A stretch of DNA of 64,000 bases from Streptomyces dangxiongensis. Its GTDB lineage: Bacteria > Actinomycetota > Actinomycetes > Streptomycetales > Streptomycetaceae. Made by a program: the position numbers and the translations under genes. The notes under the pieces are model-generated. The model ran no database searches. It was given only the letters and a program-made list of their open reading frames with translations, and was not told where the DNA came from. The stretch is from assembly GCF_003675325.1 (NCBI RefSeq), contig NZ_CP033073.1:3286001-3350000 (forward strand), given 5' to 3'. Of this stretch, positions 26,397 to 36,407 are shown piece after piece (position 1 is the first letter of the stretch; each line of letters opens with the position of its first letter).

Positions 26397-26953
26397 GACC
26401 CGCCTCCCTGCGGCTGCTCCGGTGCGGCCTGCTCGGCGGCCAGTTTCTCGGCGGTCCTGCGGGCCGCGGCGATCTCCTTGGGCTCCTCCGCGCCGGGGTC
26501 CAGGGCGGGCGGGGCCGGGACGGTCCACATCCACTCGCGGAGCTTGTCGCGCTCGTGGGTGAGGTCGCGGATGTCGGTCTCGGCGTACTCGAACTCCGGG
26601 GACCAGAACAGCGCGTCGAAAGGACACACCTCGATGCAGATACCGCAGTACATGCACAGGGCGAAGTCGATCGCGAACCGGTCGAGGACGTTGCGGCTGC
26701 GCTCGCGGCCCCCGGGAGCGGCCGGCGGGACCGTCTCCTTGTGGGAGTCGATGTAGATGCACCAGTCCGGACACTCGCGGGCGCACAGCATGCAGACCGT
26801 GCAGTTCTCCTCGAACAGCCCGATCACCCCGCGGGTGCGGGGCGGCAGCTCGGGCAGGGCGTCCGGGTACTGCTCGGTGACCGTCTTCCTGGTCATCGTG
26901 CGCAGGGTGACGGCCAGGCCCTTGGCGAGGCCGGAGCCGGGAATGGGGGCCAT
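26393..26953 (-). CDS. nuoI: Complex I iron-sulfur subunit I, second nuo cluster
   Basis: 186 residues. Two complete [4Fe-4S] motifs, [12 protein letters not shown] and [12 protein letters not shown], carry clusters N6a/N6b between the input module and NuoB. A charged Ala/Glu-rich tail follows. With NuoB it is one of the only two redox subunits in this operon, which lacks NuoE, F and G. Three bases separate it from nuoH. Confidence 0.94.
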   Translation of the reverse strand: MAPIPGSGLAKGLAVTLRTMTRKTVTEQYPDALPELPPRTRGVIGLFEENCTVCMLCARECPDWCIYIDSHKETVPPAAPGGRERSRNVLDRFAIDFALCMYCGICIEVCPFDALFWSPEFEYAETDIRDLTHERDKLREWMWTVPAPPALDPGAEEPKEIAAARRTAEKLAAEQAAPEQPQGGGS

Positions 26954-26955
26954 GG

Positions 26956-27924
26956 TTAGCTGATCACCACCTTGACGATGCCGGTGAGGGCGATCTGGGC
27001 GAGGGAGAGGGGGACGAGGAGGGTCCAGGAGAGCTTCTGGAGCTGGTCCTCACGCAGCCGCGGGTAGGTGACGCGGAGCCAGATGACCAGGAAGGCCAGG
27101 ACCGCCGCCTTCAGCAGGGTCCAGACCCAGCCGAGGCCGCCGGCGCCCCAGGGGCCGTGCCAGCCGCCCAGGAAGAGCACGGTGGTCAGACCGCACAGTA
27201 CGACGATGCCGGCGTACTCGGCGAGCAGGAACAGGGCGAAGCGCAGACCGGTGTACTCGGTGTACGCGCCGAAGATGATCTCCGAGTCGGCGACGGGCAT
27301 GTCGAACGGCGGGCGTTGCAGTTCGGCGAGTCCGGCGACGAAGAAGACGACCGCGCCCACGATCTGCCAGGGCACCCACCACCAGTGGAACGAGTGCAGG
27401 ATGCCCGGCAGGGAGACCGTGCCGGCCGCCATCGCGACCGAGGCCGCCGCCAGCAGCATCGGCAGTTCGTAGGCGAGTAGCTGGGCGGCCGTGCGCAGGC
27501 CACCGAGCAGGGAGAACTTGTTCGCGCTGGCCCAGCCGGCCATCAGCGAACCGAGCACGCCGATGCCCATCACCGCGAGCACGAAGAAGACGCCCGCGTC
27601 CAGGACCTGGCCGACGGCGCCCTCGCTCGGGCCGATCGGGATGGCGAGCAGGACGAGGAGGTACGGCAGCAGGGCCACGGCGGGGGCGAGCTGGAAGACG
27701 CGGCGGTCGGCGCCCGCCGGGACCACGTCCTCCTTCTGCGCGAACTTCACGCCGTCGGCGATCAGCTGGGCCCAGCCGTGGAAGCCGCCCGCGTACATCG
27801 GGCCGAGGCGGCCCTGCATGTGGGCCATCACCTTGTGTTCGGTCTGGCCGACGATCAGCGGGAAGGTGAGGAAGACGACGAAGACGACCAGAAGTCGCAG
27901 CGCGACGTCCGACGCGCCGTTCAC
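26956..27924 (-). CDS. nuoH: Complex I membrane subunit H, second nuo cluster
   Basis: 322 residues, eight or so helices. The quinone-chamber signatures are visible: [24 protein letters not shown] and [37 protein letters not shown]. This subunit normally packs against NuoB and NuoD to form the quinone site, yet no nuoD is present in this operon. The GTG at 27924 overlaps the nuoC stop (GTGA). Confidence 0.94.
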   Translation of the reverse strand: MNGASDVALRLLVVFVVFLTFPLIVGQTEHKVMAHMQGRLGPMYAGGFHGWAQLIADGVKFAQKEDVVPAGADRRVFQLAPAVALLPYLLVLLAIPIGPSEGAVGQVLDAGVFFVLAVMGIGVLGSLMAGWASANKFSLLGGLRTAAQLLAYELPMLLAAASVAMAAGTVSLPGILHSFHWWWVPWQIVGAVVFFVAGLAELQRPPFDMPVADSEIIFGAYTEYTGLRFALFLLAEYAGIVVLCGLTTVLFLGGWHGPWGAGGLGWVWTLLKAAVLAFLVIWLRVTYPRLREDQLQKLSWTLLVPLSLAQIALTGIVKVVIS

Positions 27925-29234
27925 TGCGGGCCTCCTGCGGGGTGGTCGGGGGTGTGCGGGTCCGGGTCGCGGGGGGCGCCCGGGGCGCCCGGGGCGCTCA
28001 GGTCCTTGGGGCCCTTGGGTTCCTTGGGGTCCTCAGACTGCTGGGGCTGCTCGGGCTCCTTCGCAGGTGGCTGCGGCTCTGGTTCCGCCTGCGGCTGCGG
28101 GTCGGGTGTCCGGTCGGGCTCAGCGGCCTGTTCGGGGTCGTCGAACGCCGGGCGGGCGTGGTGCCAGGGCGCGTCCGAGCTGCGCGGGGCCGCGCTCCGG
28201 CCGGCGGCGTCCGGTCCGGTCGGTGTCGGCTCGGTGCGGGCCGATTCCGTCGGCGCCGGCTCCGTGCCCGTCGGCTCCGGAGACTGGGGCTGGGCACGCT
28301 GCGTGGCCGAGCCCTGCGAGGCGCTGCGTGTGCGGCGCGGCCGTGCGGACGGTGTCGCCGGGCCGGGCTCGTAGGCCACCGAGGCCTCGGCGGCCGGCCC
28401 TTCCGCCGCGCTCTTGGCCGCCGCCCGGGTGGCGTCACCCTGGGCCGCGGCCTCCTTGCGCGTCGCCGCGTCCCCGGCCTGCGCCGCCTCGTCGGTCCCC
28501 GTGACCTGACCGACCGCCGGGACCTGGCTTGCCGATCCCTCCGAGGCCGAGCGGGTGCGCCGGGGCGGGCGTTCGCCCGTGGCGCGGGCCGGGCGCTCCG
28601 TCGCCGCGCGTCCCGCCGCTCGGGCCGGGCGGGCCGGGCGGGCCGGGCGGGCCGGGGCAGGGGGGAGCTGGCCCTTGAGAGGGCCCCACTCGTTCGGGTC
28701 GGGCACGCCCGGGGGCAGCATCTGGCGCCGCTTGGGCCCGCCGTGGTCGGACTCGCCGGGTTCCTTCGCGCCGGGCCAGGCCTTGGCGACGCGGGCGGCG
28801 AGGACGAAGTCCTTGCGGAGCGGGTGGCCCTCGAAGTTCTCGGGGAGCAGCAGGTGGTCGAGGCCCGGGTGGCCCTCGAAGACGACCCCGAACATCTCGT
28901 GGGTCTCGCGCTCGTGCCAGGCGGCGCCCGCGTAGACGCCGATCGCGGAGGGAAGGGCCGGGGCGTCGTGCGGGACCGTCGTGCGGACGAGGAGACGGCG
29001 GACCGGGTTCAGGGCGACGACGTGCGCGGCGACGCGGAAGCCCGTGCCCGGTTCGTCGACCGCGCTGAGCCAGTCGAAGTAGGTGCACGACAGGGTCGTA
29101 CGGGCCGTCTCCAGGGCGGTGAGCCAGGAGGACGGCGGTACGTCCACGGTCAGGAGGTCGTACGACTCCTCGGCCGTGGCGTCCGTGCCGAAGAGTTCCC
29201 CGGCGGGGGCGGGCAGCCAGCCGGCCGTGCTCAT
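27921..29234 (-). CDS. nuoC: Complex I subunit C with a long disordered C-terminal extension, second nuo cluster
   Basis: 437 residues, about twice the usual size. Residues 1-200 are a normal NuoC (30 kDa) domain: [53 protein letters not shown]. From about 200 onward the sequence is low-complexity Ala/Pro/Glu/Thr with two copies of an RTRSAS(E/Q)GSA motif preceded by basic residues. It is not a NuoCD fusion, as no 49-kDa sequence follows. The ATG overlaps the nuoB stop. Confidence 0.9.
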   Translation of the reverse strand: MSTAGWLPAPAGELFGTDATAEESYDLLTVDVPPSSWLTALETARTTLSCTYFDWLSAVDEPGTGFRVAAHVVALNPVRRLLVRTTVPHDAPALPSAIGVYAGAAWHERETHEMFGVVFEGHPGLDHLLLPENFEGHPLRKDFVLAARVAKAWPGAKEPGESDHGGPKRRQMLPPGVPDPNEWGPLKGQLPPAPARPARPARPARAAGRAATERPARATGERPPRRTRSASEGSASQVPAVGQVTGTDEAAQAGDAATRKEAAAQGDATRAAAKSAAEGPAAEASVAYEPGPATPSARPRRTRSASQGSATQRAQPQSPEPTGTEPAPTESARTEPTPTGPDAAGRSAAPRSSDAPWHHARPAFDDPEQAAEPDRTPDPQPQAEPEPQPPAKEPEQPQQSEDPKEPKGPKDLSAPGAPGAPRDPDPHTPDHPAGGPQ

Positions 29235-29845
29235 GGGGCGTCCCCCTCGGTGGCCGGGGCCGCCGGGGGCCGGACCAGGTCGCTCTGGAGGGCGGCGGCC
29301 GACGGCCGGACGGGCCCTGTGCCGTACCGCTCCCCCAGCGACTCGCGGGCGATCTTCTCCTGCAGCTTGAGGATGCCCTGGAGCAGCGCCTCGGGGCGCG
29401 GCGGGCAGCCGGGGACGTAGACGTCCACCGGGATGATCTGGTCGACGCCCTTGGTGACGGAGTAGGAGTCCCAGTAGGGGCCGCCGCAGTTGGAGCAGGC
29501 GCCGAAGGAGATGACGTACTTCGGCTCGGGCATCTGCTCGTACAGGCGCTTGACGGCGGGGGCCATCTTGTCCGTGACCGTGCCGGAGACGACCATGAGG
29601 TCGGCCTGGCGGGGGCCCGGCGCGAAGGGGATGACGCCGAGGCGGATGAAGTCGTGGCGGGCCATCGACGCGGCGATGAACTCGATCGCGCAGCAGGCGA
29701 GGCCGAAGTTGAAGACCCAGAGCGAGTAGCGACGGCCCCAGTTCAGGACGACCTTCATCGGCTCGGGGGCGAGCCGGGCGAGCGTGCCGAGCCGCTTCGG
29801 CTCCGGCAGCGGCACGGGCTCCGGGACAGTCGGGTTCACGTCCAT
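29231..29845 (-). CDS. nuoB: Complex I iron-sulfur subunit B, second nuo cluster
   Basis: 204 residues. All four ligands of the terminal N2 cluster are present: the CC pair in [10 protein letters not shown], the Cys in FGACSNCGG and the Cys in VPGCPPRPE. It therefore can pass electrons to quinone if a quinone pocket is formed with a NuoD from elsewhere. It overlaps nuoA by 10 bp and nuoC by 4 bp. Confidence 0.95.
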   Translation of the reverse strand: MDVNPTVPEPVPLPEPKRLGTLARLAPEPMKVVLNWGRRYSLWVFNFGLACCAIEFIAASMARHDFIRLGVIPFAPGPRQADLMVVSGTVTDKMAPAVKRLYEQMPEPKYVISFGACSNCGGPYWDSYSVTKGVDQIIPVDVYVPGCPPRPEALLQGILKLQEKIARESLGERYGTGPVRPSAAALQSDLVRPPAAPATEGDAP

Positions 29846-30255
29846 GTCAGGACGCCCTTCTTGTATGCGTACAGCAGGCCCACGGCGAGGAAGCCGAGGA
29901 AGACGAACATCTCCACGAGGGTTGTCGCGCCGTAGCCGGGGGCGGCGAAGACCGTCGCCCAGGGGAACAGGAAGACCGAGTCGACCGCGAAGATCACGTA
30001 GAGGAAGGCGTAGACGTAGTAGCGGACCTGGGTGTGGGCCCAGCCCTCGCCGACGGGGTCGACGCCGCACTCGTAGGTCAGGAGTTTCTCCGGTGTCGGC
30101 ACGACCGGGCGCAGCAGGCGGCCTGCGCCGAAGGCGACCGCGACGAACAGCACGCCGACGAGGGCGAGCAGTCCGACCACCGAGTAGGACCGGAAATAAC
30201 CGGCCGCGACGACGTTCGCCGCGGCGGCCGTCGAGTCCCCCAACGTCTCCCGCAC
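29836..30255 (-). CDS. nuoA: Complex I membrane subunit A, second nuo cluster
   Basis: 139 residues from a GTG at 30255 with GAGGG upstream. Three helices and the signature [16 protein letters not shown] with the Cys-containing loop near the quinone pocket are seen. It is the first gene of the partial nuo operon; the 220-bp gap to the divergent histidine kinase must hold both promoters. Confidence 0.94.
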   Translation of the reverse strand: MRETLGDSTAAAANVVAAGYFRSYSVVGLLALVGVLFVAVAFGAGRLLRPVVPTPEKLLTYECGVDPVGEGWAHTQVRYYVYAFLYVIFAVDSVFLFPWATVFAAPGYGATTLVEMFVFLGFLAVGLLYAYKKGVLTWT

Positions 30256-30475
30256 GTCCGTCCCTCGCTCCCTGCCTCGTGACCTTGGCGAACTCTGTGA
30301 TGCAACGTGATTCGAGGATCTGTACGCACGGGAGTCTAGGCCCTGATAAAGAACCGGTAAGCAGCCAGTCACGCCGTGGGACGGCTGGAGCCGGCGGGGG
30401 TGGGGTTCTCCCCCGGTGGCGGAGGGCGGCGTACCGCATGGCGTGAGCGGCGCCGCGCACGGCAGGCTGGCCACC

Positions 30476-31711
30476 ATGACCGCTCCCAGCCCCGCCGCCG
30501 GCCGGACCGACAGCACCGACGGACGTGACGGACACGACGGCACCGGCGTACGTGACCGGCACGACGGCCTCGACCTGCTGCCTCCGCCCCGGCCGGCCTA
30601 CGACGCGCACACCCGGAAGGAGATCGCGTATCTCCTGCTGAACCTGCCGGTGGCGGTGTTCGGGTTCGCGTACGCGTTCACGGTGCTGGTGGCCGGCGGC
30701 ATTCTCAGCCTCACCGTGATCGGCCTCCCCTTGCTCGCGCTCTGCCTGCTGGGTGCCCGGCAGCTCGGGAAACTGGAGCGGGCCCGGGCCCGGAAGCTGC
30801 TCGGGGTGCGGGTGGAGGAGCCGACGCCGCTGCCGCTCTCCCGGGGCGGGGGGCCGGTGCAGCGGCTGTGGCTGGCGCTGAAGGACCCGGTGGGCTGGCG
30901 GACGCTGCTGTACGACGCGATCCGGCTGCCCTGGGGCGTGGTCACCTTCTGCACCGTGTTGACCTCGCTGTTCGTGCTGTGGCCGGTGCTGCCGTATCTG
31001 GCGCGGTTCCTCGCCAACGCCGACCGGGCGATGGTGCGCGGACTGCTGTCGCCGTCGGACGAGCTGGAGCGCCGGATCGCCGAACTGGAGTCCGACCGCG
31101 GGATCGTGGTCGACACGGCGGCGGCGGACCTGCGCCGGATCGAGCGGGACCTGCACGACGGCGCCCAGGCGCGGCTGGTCAATCTGGCCATGGGCCTCGG
31201 CCTGGCCAAGGAGAAGCTGCTGGAGGACCCGGACACGGCCGCCTCGATGGTGGCGGAGGCGCACGGCGAGGTGAAGCTGGCCCTTCAGGAGCTGCGTGAC
31301 CTGGCCCGGGGCATCCACCCGGCCGTGCTCACCGACCGCGGCCTGGACGCGGCCCTGTCCTCGGTCGCCTCCCGCTGCACGGTGCCGGTGACGGTGACCG
31401 TGGACCTGCCGGCCCGGCCGGCGCCGGCCATCGAGGGCATCGCCTACTTCACCGTCTCCGAGCTGCTCCAGAACATCAGCAAGCACAGCCGGGCCCGGAC
31501 CGCCTCCGTCGACGTGTGGCGCGCGGACGACCGGCTGCTCGTCCAGGTACGCGACGACGGCAGGGGCGGCGCCCGGCTGGACGCCGGCAGCGGCATGCGG
31601 GGCCTGGCGGACCGGCTGGGCGCGGTGGACGGCCTGTTCGTCGTCGACTCGCCCGACGGCGGCCCGACGGTGGTCACCGCGGAGCTGCCCTGGCGCGACC
31701 GGCAGGAGTAG
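30476..31711 (+). CDS. Sensor histidine kinase 1 (membrane sensor domain + HisKA_3)
   Basis: 411 residues from the ATG at 30476. The N-terminal half has membrane helices in a 'putative sensor' domain ([34 protein letters not shown]). The HisKA_3 phosphoacceptor His is in [18 protein letters not shown] and the ATPase has [14 protein letters not shown] (N box) and [14 protein letters not shown] (G box). It pairs with the LuxR-type regulator at 33455. It is transcribed divergently from the partial nuo operon and upstream of korAB. A paralogue follows 233 bp downstream. The signal is unknown. Confidence 0.92.
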   Translation: MTAPSPAAGRTDSTDGRDGHDGTGVRDRHDGLDLLPPPRPAYDAHTRKEIAYLLLNLPVAVFGFAYAFTVLVAGGILSLTVIGLPLLALCLLGARQLGKLERARARKLLGVRVEEPTPLPLSRGGGPVQRLWLALKDPVGWRTLLYDAIRLPWGVVTFCTVLTSLFVLWPVLPYLARFLANADRAMVRGLLSPSDELERRIAELESDRGIVVDTAAADLRRIERDLHDGAQARLVNLAMGLGLAKEKLLEDPDTAASMVAEAHGEVKLALQELRDLARGIHPAVLTDRGLDAALSSVASRCTVPVTVTVDLPARPAPAIEGIAYFTVSELLQNISKHSRARTASVDVWRADDRLLVQVRDDGRGGARLDAGSGMRGLADRLGAVDGLFVVDSPDGGPTVVTAELPWRDRQE

Positions 31712-31944
31712 CCGGCCGCATCGTGGCACCACACGCGCGGGGCGTCCGGACTTGTGACGGCCGCCCCGCGCGTCCACGCGTGCGGGCAGGCCGTCCCGCG
31801 CCGCACCCCCCGGCCGCGCCGGAAGGGTGGGGGAAACCCCCCGGTCAAGACGCCGACGGACGCCATGGCCCGGGGGCACGCGGCGGGCGACCCTGGTGGT
31901 GCGGCTGAAGCGCCGCTCGGACGAGGAGAACGGGACGGCATTCG

Positions 31945-33288
31945 ATGGCCACGGAGTACGGGCGGGAGTACGGACAGGAGTACGGGCGGGGGCGCCGCGC
32001 CGGGGGCGGTCACCGGATGCCCGCCGCACTGCGGGCGCCGGTCGAGGGGCGCACCTGGCGTGAACTGGGCTACGTCCTGCTGGGTCTGCCGGTGTCCCTG
32101 GTGCTGTTCACCTGGACGGTGACGATGGTGGTGGTCGGCGCGGGCCTGCTGGTCACCTTCCTCGGCATCCCGGTGCTGGCGGCGGCGCTCGCGGGCTGCC
32201 GGGGCTTCGCCGTGCTGGAGCGGGCCCGGGCGCGCGCGCTGCTCGGCCTGGACGTGGCCGGCCCGGAGCCGCTGCGGCTGCGCAAGCCGGGCGCGGCGGC
32301 CTGGATGGGGGCGGTCCTCAAGAGCGGCACCTCCTGGCGGAACGCGCTGTACGCGCTGGTGCAGTTGCCGTGGGCGGTGTTCACCTTCTCGGTGGCGGTC
32401 ACCTTCTGGACGCTCGGCTGGGCCCTGCTGACCTACCCGTTGTGGTTCTGGGCGTTCCCGGCGTACGCCGGCCAGGGCGGCCTGCAGTTGTACGGCGACG
32501 AGCATCACCGCATCTATCTCGACAACCCGTTCGAGATCACGGTGACCGCGCTGGTCGGGCTGGTGTTCACGCTGGTGACGCCGTGGCTCGTCCGGGCTCT
32601 GACGACGGTGGACGGGCTGCTCGTGCGTGGGCTGCTCGGGCCGTCGCCGCTGTCGGCACGGGTGGTGGAGCTGGAGTCGGACCGCGGCACGGTGGTCGAC
32701 ACGGCCGCCGCCGACCTGCGGCGCATCGAGCGGGACCTGCACGACGGCGCCCAGGCCCGGCTGGTGGGCCTGGCGATGGACCTGGGGCTGGCGAAGGAGA
32801 AGCTGCGGGAGGACCCGCAGGCGGCGGCGCGGATGGTGGAGGAGGCGCACGGCGAGGTGAAGACGGCCCTTCAGGAGCTGCGCGACCTCGCCCGGGGCAT
32901 CCACCCGGCCGTCCTCACCGACCGCGGCCTGGACGCGGCGTTGTCCTCGGTCGCCTCCCGCTGCACGGTGCCGGTGACGGTGGACGTCGAGCTGCCGGCC
33001 CGGCCGGCGCAGGCCATCGAGGGCATCGCCTACTTCACCGTCTCCGAGCTGCTCCAGAACATCAGCAAGCACAGCCGGGCCCGGACCGCCTCCGTCGACG
33101 TGTGGCGCGCGGACGACCGGCTGATGGTGCAGGTGACCGACGACGGGGTGGGCGGTGCCGGTCTCGCCGGCGGTTCCGGACTCGCCGGGCTGGCCGCACG
33201 CCTGGACGCGGTGGACGGCGTACTGGTGATCGACTCCCCGGCCGGCGGTCCCACCCGGGTGATCGCGGAACTGCCCTGGCGGCCCTGA
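31945..33288 (+). CDS. Sensor histidine kinase 2 (paralogue of the preceding gene)
   Basis: 447 residues with the same layout as kinase 1: membrane sensor domain, HisKA_3 with [16 protein letters not shown], and an ATPase domain. The N-terminus has [13 protein letters not shown] repeats. 112 bp in the ATPase region (33012-33123) are identical to 31426-31537 of kinase 1, far above the identity of the sensor parts, which points to tandem duplication with gene conversion. The sensor regions differ, so the two may sense different cues and converge on one regulator. Confidence 0.92.
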   Translation: MATEYGREYGQEYGRGRRAGGGHRMPAALRAPVEGRTWRELGYVLLGLPVSLVLFTWTVTMVVVGAGLLVTFLGIPVLAAALAGCRGFAVLERARARALLGLDVAGPEPLRLRKPGAAAWMGAVLKSGTSWRNALYALVQLPWAVFTFSVAVTFWTLGWALLTYPLWFWAFPAYAGQGGLQLYGDEHHRIYLDNPFEITVTALVGLVFTLVTPWLVRALTTVDGLLVRGLLGPSPLSARVVELESDRGTVVDTAAADLRRIERDLHDGAQARLVGLAMDLGLAKEKLREDPQAAARMVEEAHGEVKTALQELRDLARGIHPAVLTDRGLDAALSSVASRCTVPVTVDVELPARPAQAIEGIAYFTVSELLQNISKHSRARTASVDVWRADDRLMVQVTDDGVGGAGLAGGSGLAGLAARLDAVDGVLVIDSPAGGPTRVIAELPWRP

Positions 33289-33454
33289 GGGCGGACGCCG
33301 GACCCCGTATTCGCCCGGGACGGCGGCGGTCCGGCGGGAATGCTGGAATGCTGGACCTCCGTAGGACGTCACGGACGCACGTCACCGCCCATCACCGCGG
33401 CCGGCGTGGTCGCCGGAGTGGGCTGTGGGGGGCCGAAGGATCGTGGAGGACAGA

Positions 33455-34114
33455 GTGCGGGTGGTCATCGCCGAGGACTCAGTGCTGCTCAGAGAGGGCC
33501 TGACCCGGTTGCTGACCGACCGCGGGCACGAGGTCGTGGCCGGTGTCGGGGACGCGGACGCGCTGGTGAAGACCATCTCCGCCCTGGACGAGCAGGGACA
33601 ACTGCCCGACGTGGTCGTGGCCGACGTACGGATGCCGCCGACGCACACCGACGAGGGGGTCAGGGCGGCCGTGCTGCTGCGCCGGCTGCACCCGGGGCTC
33701 GGGGTGCTGGTGCTGTCGCAGTACGTGGAGGAGCGTTACGCCACCGAGCTGCTGGCCGGATCCAGCCGTGGCGTGGGCTATCTGCTGAAGGACCGGGTCG
33801 CGGACGTACGGGAGTTCGTGGACGCGGTGGTGCGGGTCGCCCAGGGCGGTACGGCGCTGGACCCGGAGGTCGTGACGCAACTGCTCGGCCGCAGCCGCAA
33901 GCAGGACGTGCTGGTGGGGCTGACCCCGCGGGAGCGCGAGGTGCTCGGGCTGATGGCGGAGGGGCGGACGAACTCGGCGATCGCCCGGCAACTGGTGGTC
34001 AGCGACGGGGCCGTGGAGAAGCACGTCAGCAACATCTTCCTGAAGCTCGGCCTGGCCCCGAGCGTCGGGGACCACCGTCGGGTTCTGGCCGTTCTCACCT
34101 ACCTGAACTCCTGA
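33455..34114 (+). CDS. LuxR/NarL-family response regulator
   Basis: 219 residues from a GTG at 33455, chosen because GGAGG lies 6 nt upstream; GTGs at 33425 and 33443 are in frame but poorly placed. The receiver domain has acidic residues in VVIAEDSVLL, phosphoacceptor Asp in VVVADVRMP, and Lys in GYLLKDR. A C-terminal LuxR HTH follows (LTPREREVLGLMAEGRTNSAIARQL). It is the only regulator for the two kinases. Neighbouring nuo and korAB promoters are plausible targets by position only. Confidence 0.93.
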   Translation: MRVVIAEDSVLLREGLTRLLTDRGHEVVAGVGDADALVKTISALDEQGQLPDVVVADVRMPPTHTDEGVRAAVLLRRLHPGLGVLVLSQYVEERYATELLAGSSRGVGYLLKDRVADVREFVDAVVRVAQGGTALDPEVVTQLLGRSRKQDVLVGLTPREREVLGLMAEGRTNSAIARQLVVSDGAVEKHVSNIFLKLGLAPSVGDHRRVLAVLTYLNS

Positions 34115-34475
34115 CCGGCCGGCCCGCCGGCAGCACCGTGCCGCCCGGCGTCAGCACCGTGTCAGCGCGCCGTCAGTCCGCCCCGCTTCCGTTGGGGGCG
34201 GGGCACCCGGAGGGAGGGCCGGTGGCCCGGAGCAGTGCCCAAGGACGCGCGGCCGGGTGAAAGGTCCACACGAGAACCGCGAACGGGCGGGGAGTGCCGT
34301 GGCCGGCGGTCCGGCGACGCGGGACATGATGTGACTCAGCGCGACGAGCCGTCTCGAATGTCGTCCGATCCACGGAAGACCTCGGGAAGGCGACCCTAAC
34401 CGACGTAGGGTTGATCCGGGATGGTCCGTGGGACGACCGTGCCCCGGACAGCCGCCTCGAAGGAGGTCCAGTTCA
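34115..34475. other. korA upstream region
   Basis: No gene. It contains the palindrome at 34393-34411 and an AAGGAGGT ribosome binding site ending 8 nt before the korA GTG. The promoter is likely between about 34330 and 34450. Confidence 0.6.
34393..34411. promoter_or_regulatory. Palindrome upstream of korA
   Basis: ACCCTA-N7-TAGGGT, a perfect 6-bp inverted repeat 65 bp before the korA start. It could be an operator, for instance for the adjacent response regulator; this is untested and rests on position. Confidence 0.4.
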
Positions 34476-36407
34476 GTGACCAGCCAGGTCAGCAGCCCAG
34501 CGGAGCAGGCCGACGACGAATCGGTCGTGGGAGAGCAGCGCAAACCGGCCGGCGCGAAGGACGTGCGGCGCCTCGACCGGGTCATCATCCGGTTCGCGGG
34601 GGACTCGGGTGACGGCATGCAGCTCACCGGTGACCGGTTCACCTCGGAGACCGCCACCTTCGGCAACGACCTCTCCACCCTGCCGAACTTCCCCGCCGAG
34701 ATCCGTGCCCCCGCCGGCACCCTGCCGGGTGTCTCGTCCTTCCAGCTCCACTTCGCCGACCACGACATCCTCACCCCCGGAGACGCGCCGAACGTCCTGG
34801 TCGCGATGAACCCGGCCGCTCTGAAGGCCAACATCGGCGACCTCCCGCGCGGAGCCGAGATCATCGTCAACACCGACGAGTTCACCAAGCGGGCCCTCCA
34901 GAAGGTCGGCTACGCCGGCTCTCCGCTGGAGGACGGCTCGCTCGACGGCTACAGCCTTCACCCGGTGCCGCTGACCACGCTCACGGTCGAGGCGCTGAAG
35001 GAGTTCGACCTCTCCCGCAAGGAGGCGGAGCGCAGCAAGAACATGTTCGCGCTGGGCCTGCTGAGCTGGATGTACCACCGGCCCACCGAGGGCACCGAGA
35101 CGTTCCTGCGGAGCAAGTTCGCGAAGAAGCCGGACATCGCCGCGGCCAACATCGCCGCGTTCCGGGCGGGGTGGAACTTCGGCGAGACGACGGAGGACTT
35201 CGCGGTCTCCTACGAGGTCGCCCCGGCCGCCCGGGCGTTCCCGGTCGGCACCTACCGGAACATCTCCGGGAACCTCGCCCTGGCCTACGGCCTGATCACC
35301 GCGTCGCGGCAGGCGGATCTGCCCCTGTTCCTGGGGTCGTACCCGATCACGCCGGCCTCGGACATCCTGCACGAGCTGAGCAAGCACAAGAACTTCGGCG
35401 TGCGCACCTTCCAGGCCGAGGACGAGATCGCGGGGATCGGTGCGGCGCTGGGCGCGGCGTTCGGCGGTTCGCTGGCGGTGACGACGACGTCCGGGCCTGG
35501 TGTGGCACTGAAGTCGGAGACGATCGGTCTCGCGGTGTCGCTGGAACTGCCGCTGCTGGTCGTCGACATCCAGCGCGGCGGCCCGTCCACCGGTCTGCCG
35601 ACCAAGACCGAGCAGGCCGACCTGCTGCAGGCGATGTACGGCCGCAACGGCGAGGCGCCGGTGCCGGTGGTCGCGCCGAGGACCCCGGCCGACTGTTTCG
35701 ACGCCGCCGTGGAGGCGGCCCGGATCGCGCTGACGTACCGCACACCGGTGATGCTGCTGTCGGACGGCTACCTGGCCAACGGTTCCGAGCCGTGGCGCAT
35801 CCCCGAGCTCGACGAGCTGCCCGACCTGCGGGTGCGGTTCGCCTCCGGCCCGAACCACACGCTGGAGGACGGCACGGAGGTCTTCTGGCCCTACAAGCGG
35901 GACCCGCGGACCCTGGCCCGGCCCTGGGCGGTGCCGGGGACTGAGGGCCTGGAGCACCGGATCGGCGGCATCGAGAAGCAGGACGGCACGGGCAACATCT
36001 CCTACGACCCGGCCAACCACGACTTCATGGTCCGCACCCGGCAGGCCAAGATCGACGGCATCGACGTCCCCGACGTGGAGGTCGACGACCCGCACGGCGC
36101 CCGGACCCTGGTCCTCGGCTGGGGATCCACCTACGGGCCGATCACGGCGGCGGTACGGCGGCTGCGGACGGCCGGCGAGCCGATCGCGCAGGCCCATCTG
36201 CGCCACCTCAACCCCTTCCCCCGCAACCTCGGCGCGGTCCTGAGGAGCTACGACAAGGTCGTGATCCCCGAGATGAACCTCGGGCAGCTCGCCACCCTCG
36301 TCCGGGCCAGATACCTGGTCGACGCCCACTCCTACAACCAGGTCAACGGCATGCCGTTCAAGGCGGAACAGCTCGCCGCGGCACTGAAGGAGGCCATCGA
36401 TGACTGA
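34476..36407 (+). CDS. korA: 2-oxoacid:ferredoxin oxidoreductase, alpha subunit (fused gamma-alpha)
   Basis: 643 residues from a GTG at 34476 with a near-perfect AAGGAGGT site. The N-terminal gamma domain begins IIRFAGDSGDGMQLTGDRF (39-57). The alpha domain begins near 265 (GNLALAYGLITASRQADLPLFLGSYPITPASDIL) and includes TTTSGPGVALKSETIGLA and QRGGPSTGLPTKTEQADL. With KorB it oxidises a 2-oxoacid, most likely 2-oxoglutarate, with CoA to the acyl-CoA and CO2, reducing ferredoxin. It overlaps korB by 8 bp. Confidence 0.95.
   Translation: MTSQVSSPAEQADDESVVGEQRKPAGAKDVRRLDRVIIRFAGDSGDGMQLTGDRFTSETATFGNDLSTLPNFPAEIRAPAGTLPGVSSFQLHFADHDILTPGDAPNVLVAMNPAALKANIGDLPRGAEIIVNTDEFTKRALQKVGYAGSPLEDGSLDGYSLHPVPLTTLTVEALKEFDLSRKEAERSKNMFALGLLSWMYHRPTEGTETFLRSKFAKKPDIAAANIAAFRAGWNFGETTEDFAVSYEVAPAARAFPVGTYRNISGNLALAYGLITASRQADLPLFLGSYPITPASDILHELSKHKNFGVRTFQAEDEIAGIGAALGAAFGGSLAVTTTSGPGVALKSETIGLAVSLELPLLVVDIQRGGPSTGLPTKTEQADLLQAMYGRNGEAPVPVVAPRTPADCFDAAVEAARIALTYRTPVMLLSDGYLANGSEPWRIPELDELPDLRVRFASGPNHTLEDGTEVFWPYKRDPRTLARPWAVPGTEGLEHRIGGIEKQDGTGNISYDPANHDFMVRTRQAKIDGIDVPDVEVDDPHGARTLVLGWGSTYGPITAAVRRLRTAGEPIAQAHLRHLNPFPRNLGAVLRSYDKVVIPEMNLGQLATLVRARYLVDAHSYNQVNGMPFKAEQLAAALKEAIDD

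Noticed and set aside
27921..29234. NuoC of the partial cluster as a NuoCD fusion
   Set aside because: The extra length is low-complexity Ala/Pro/Glu sequence with no 49-kDa (NuoD) motifs.
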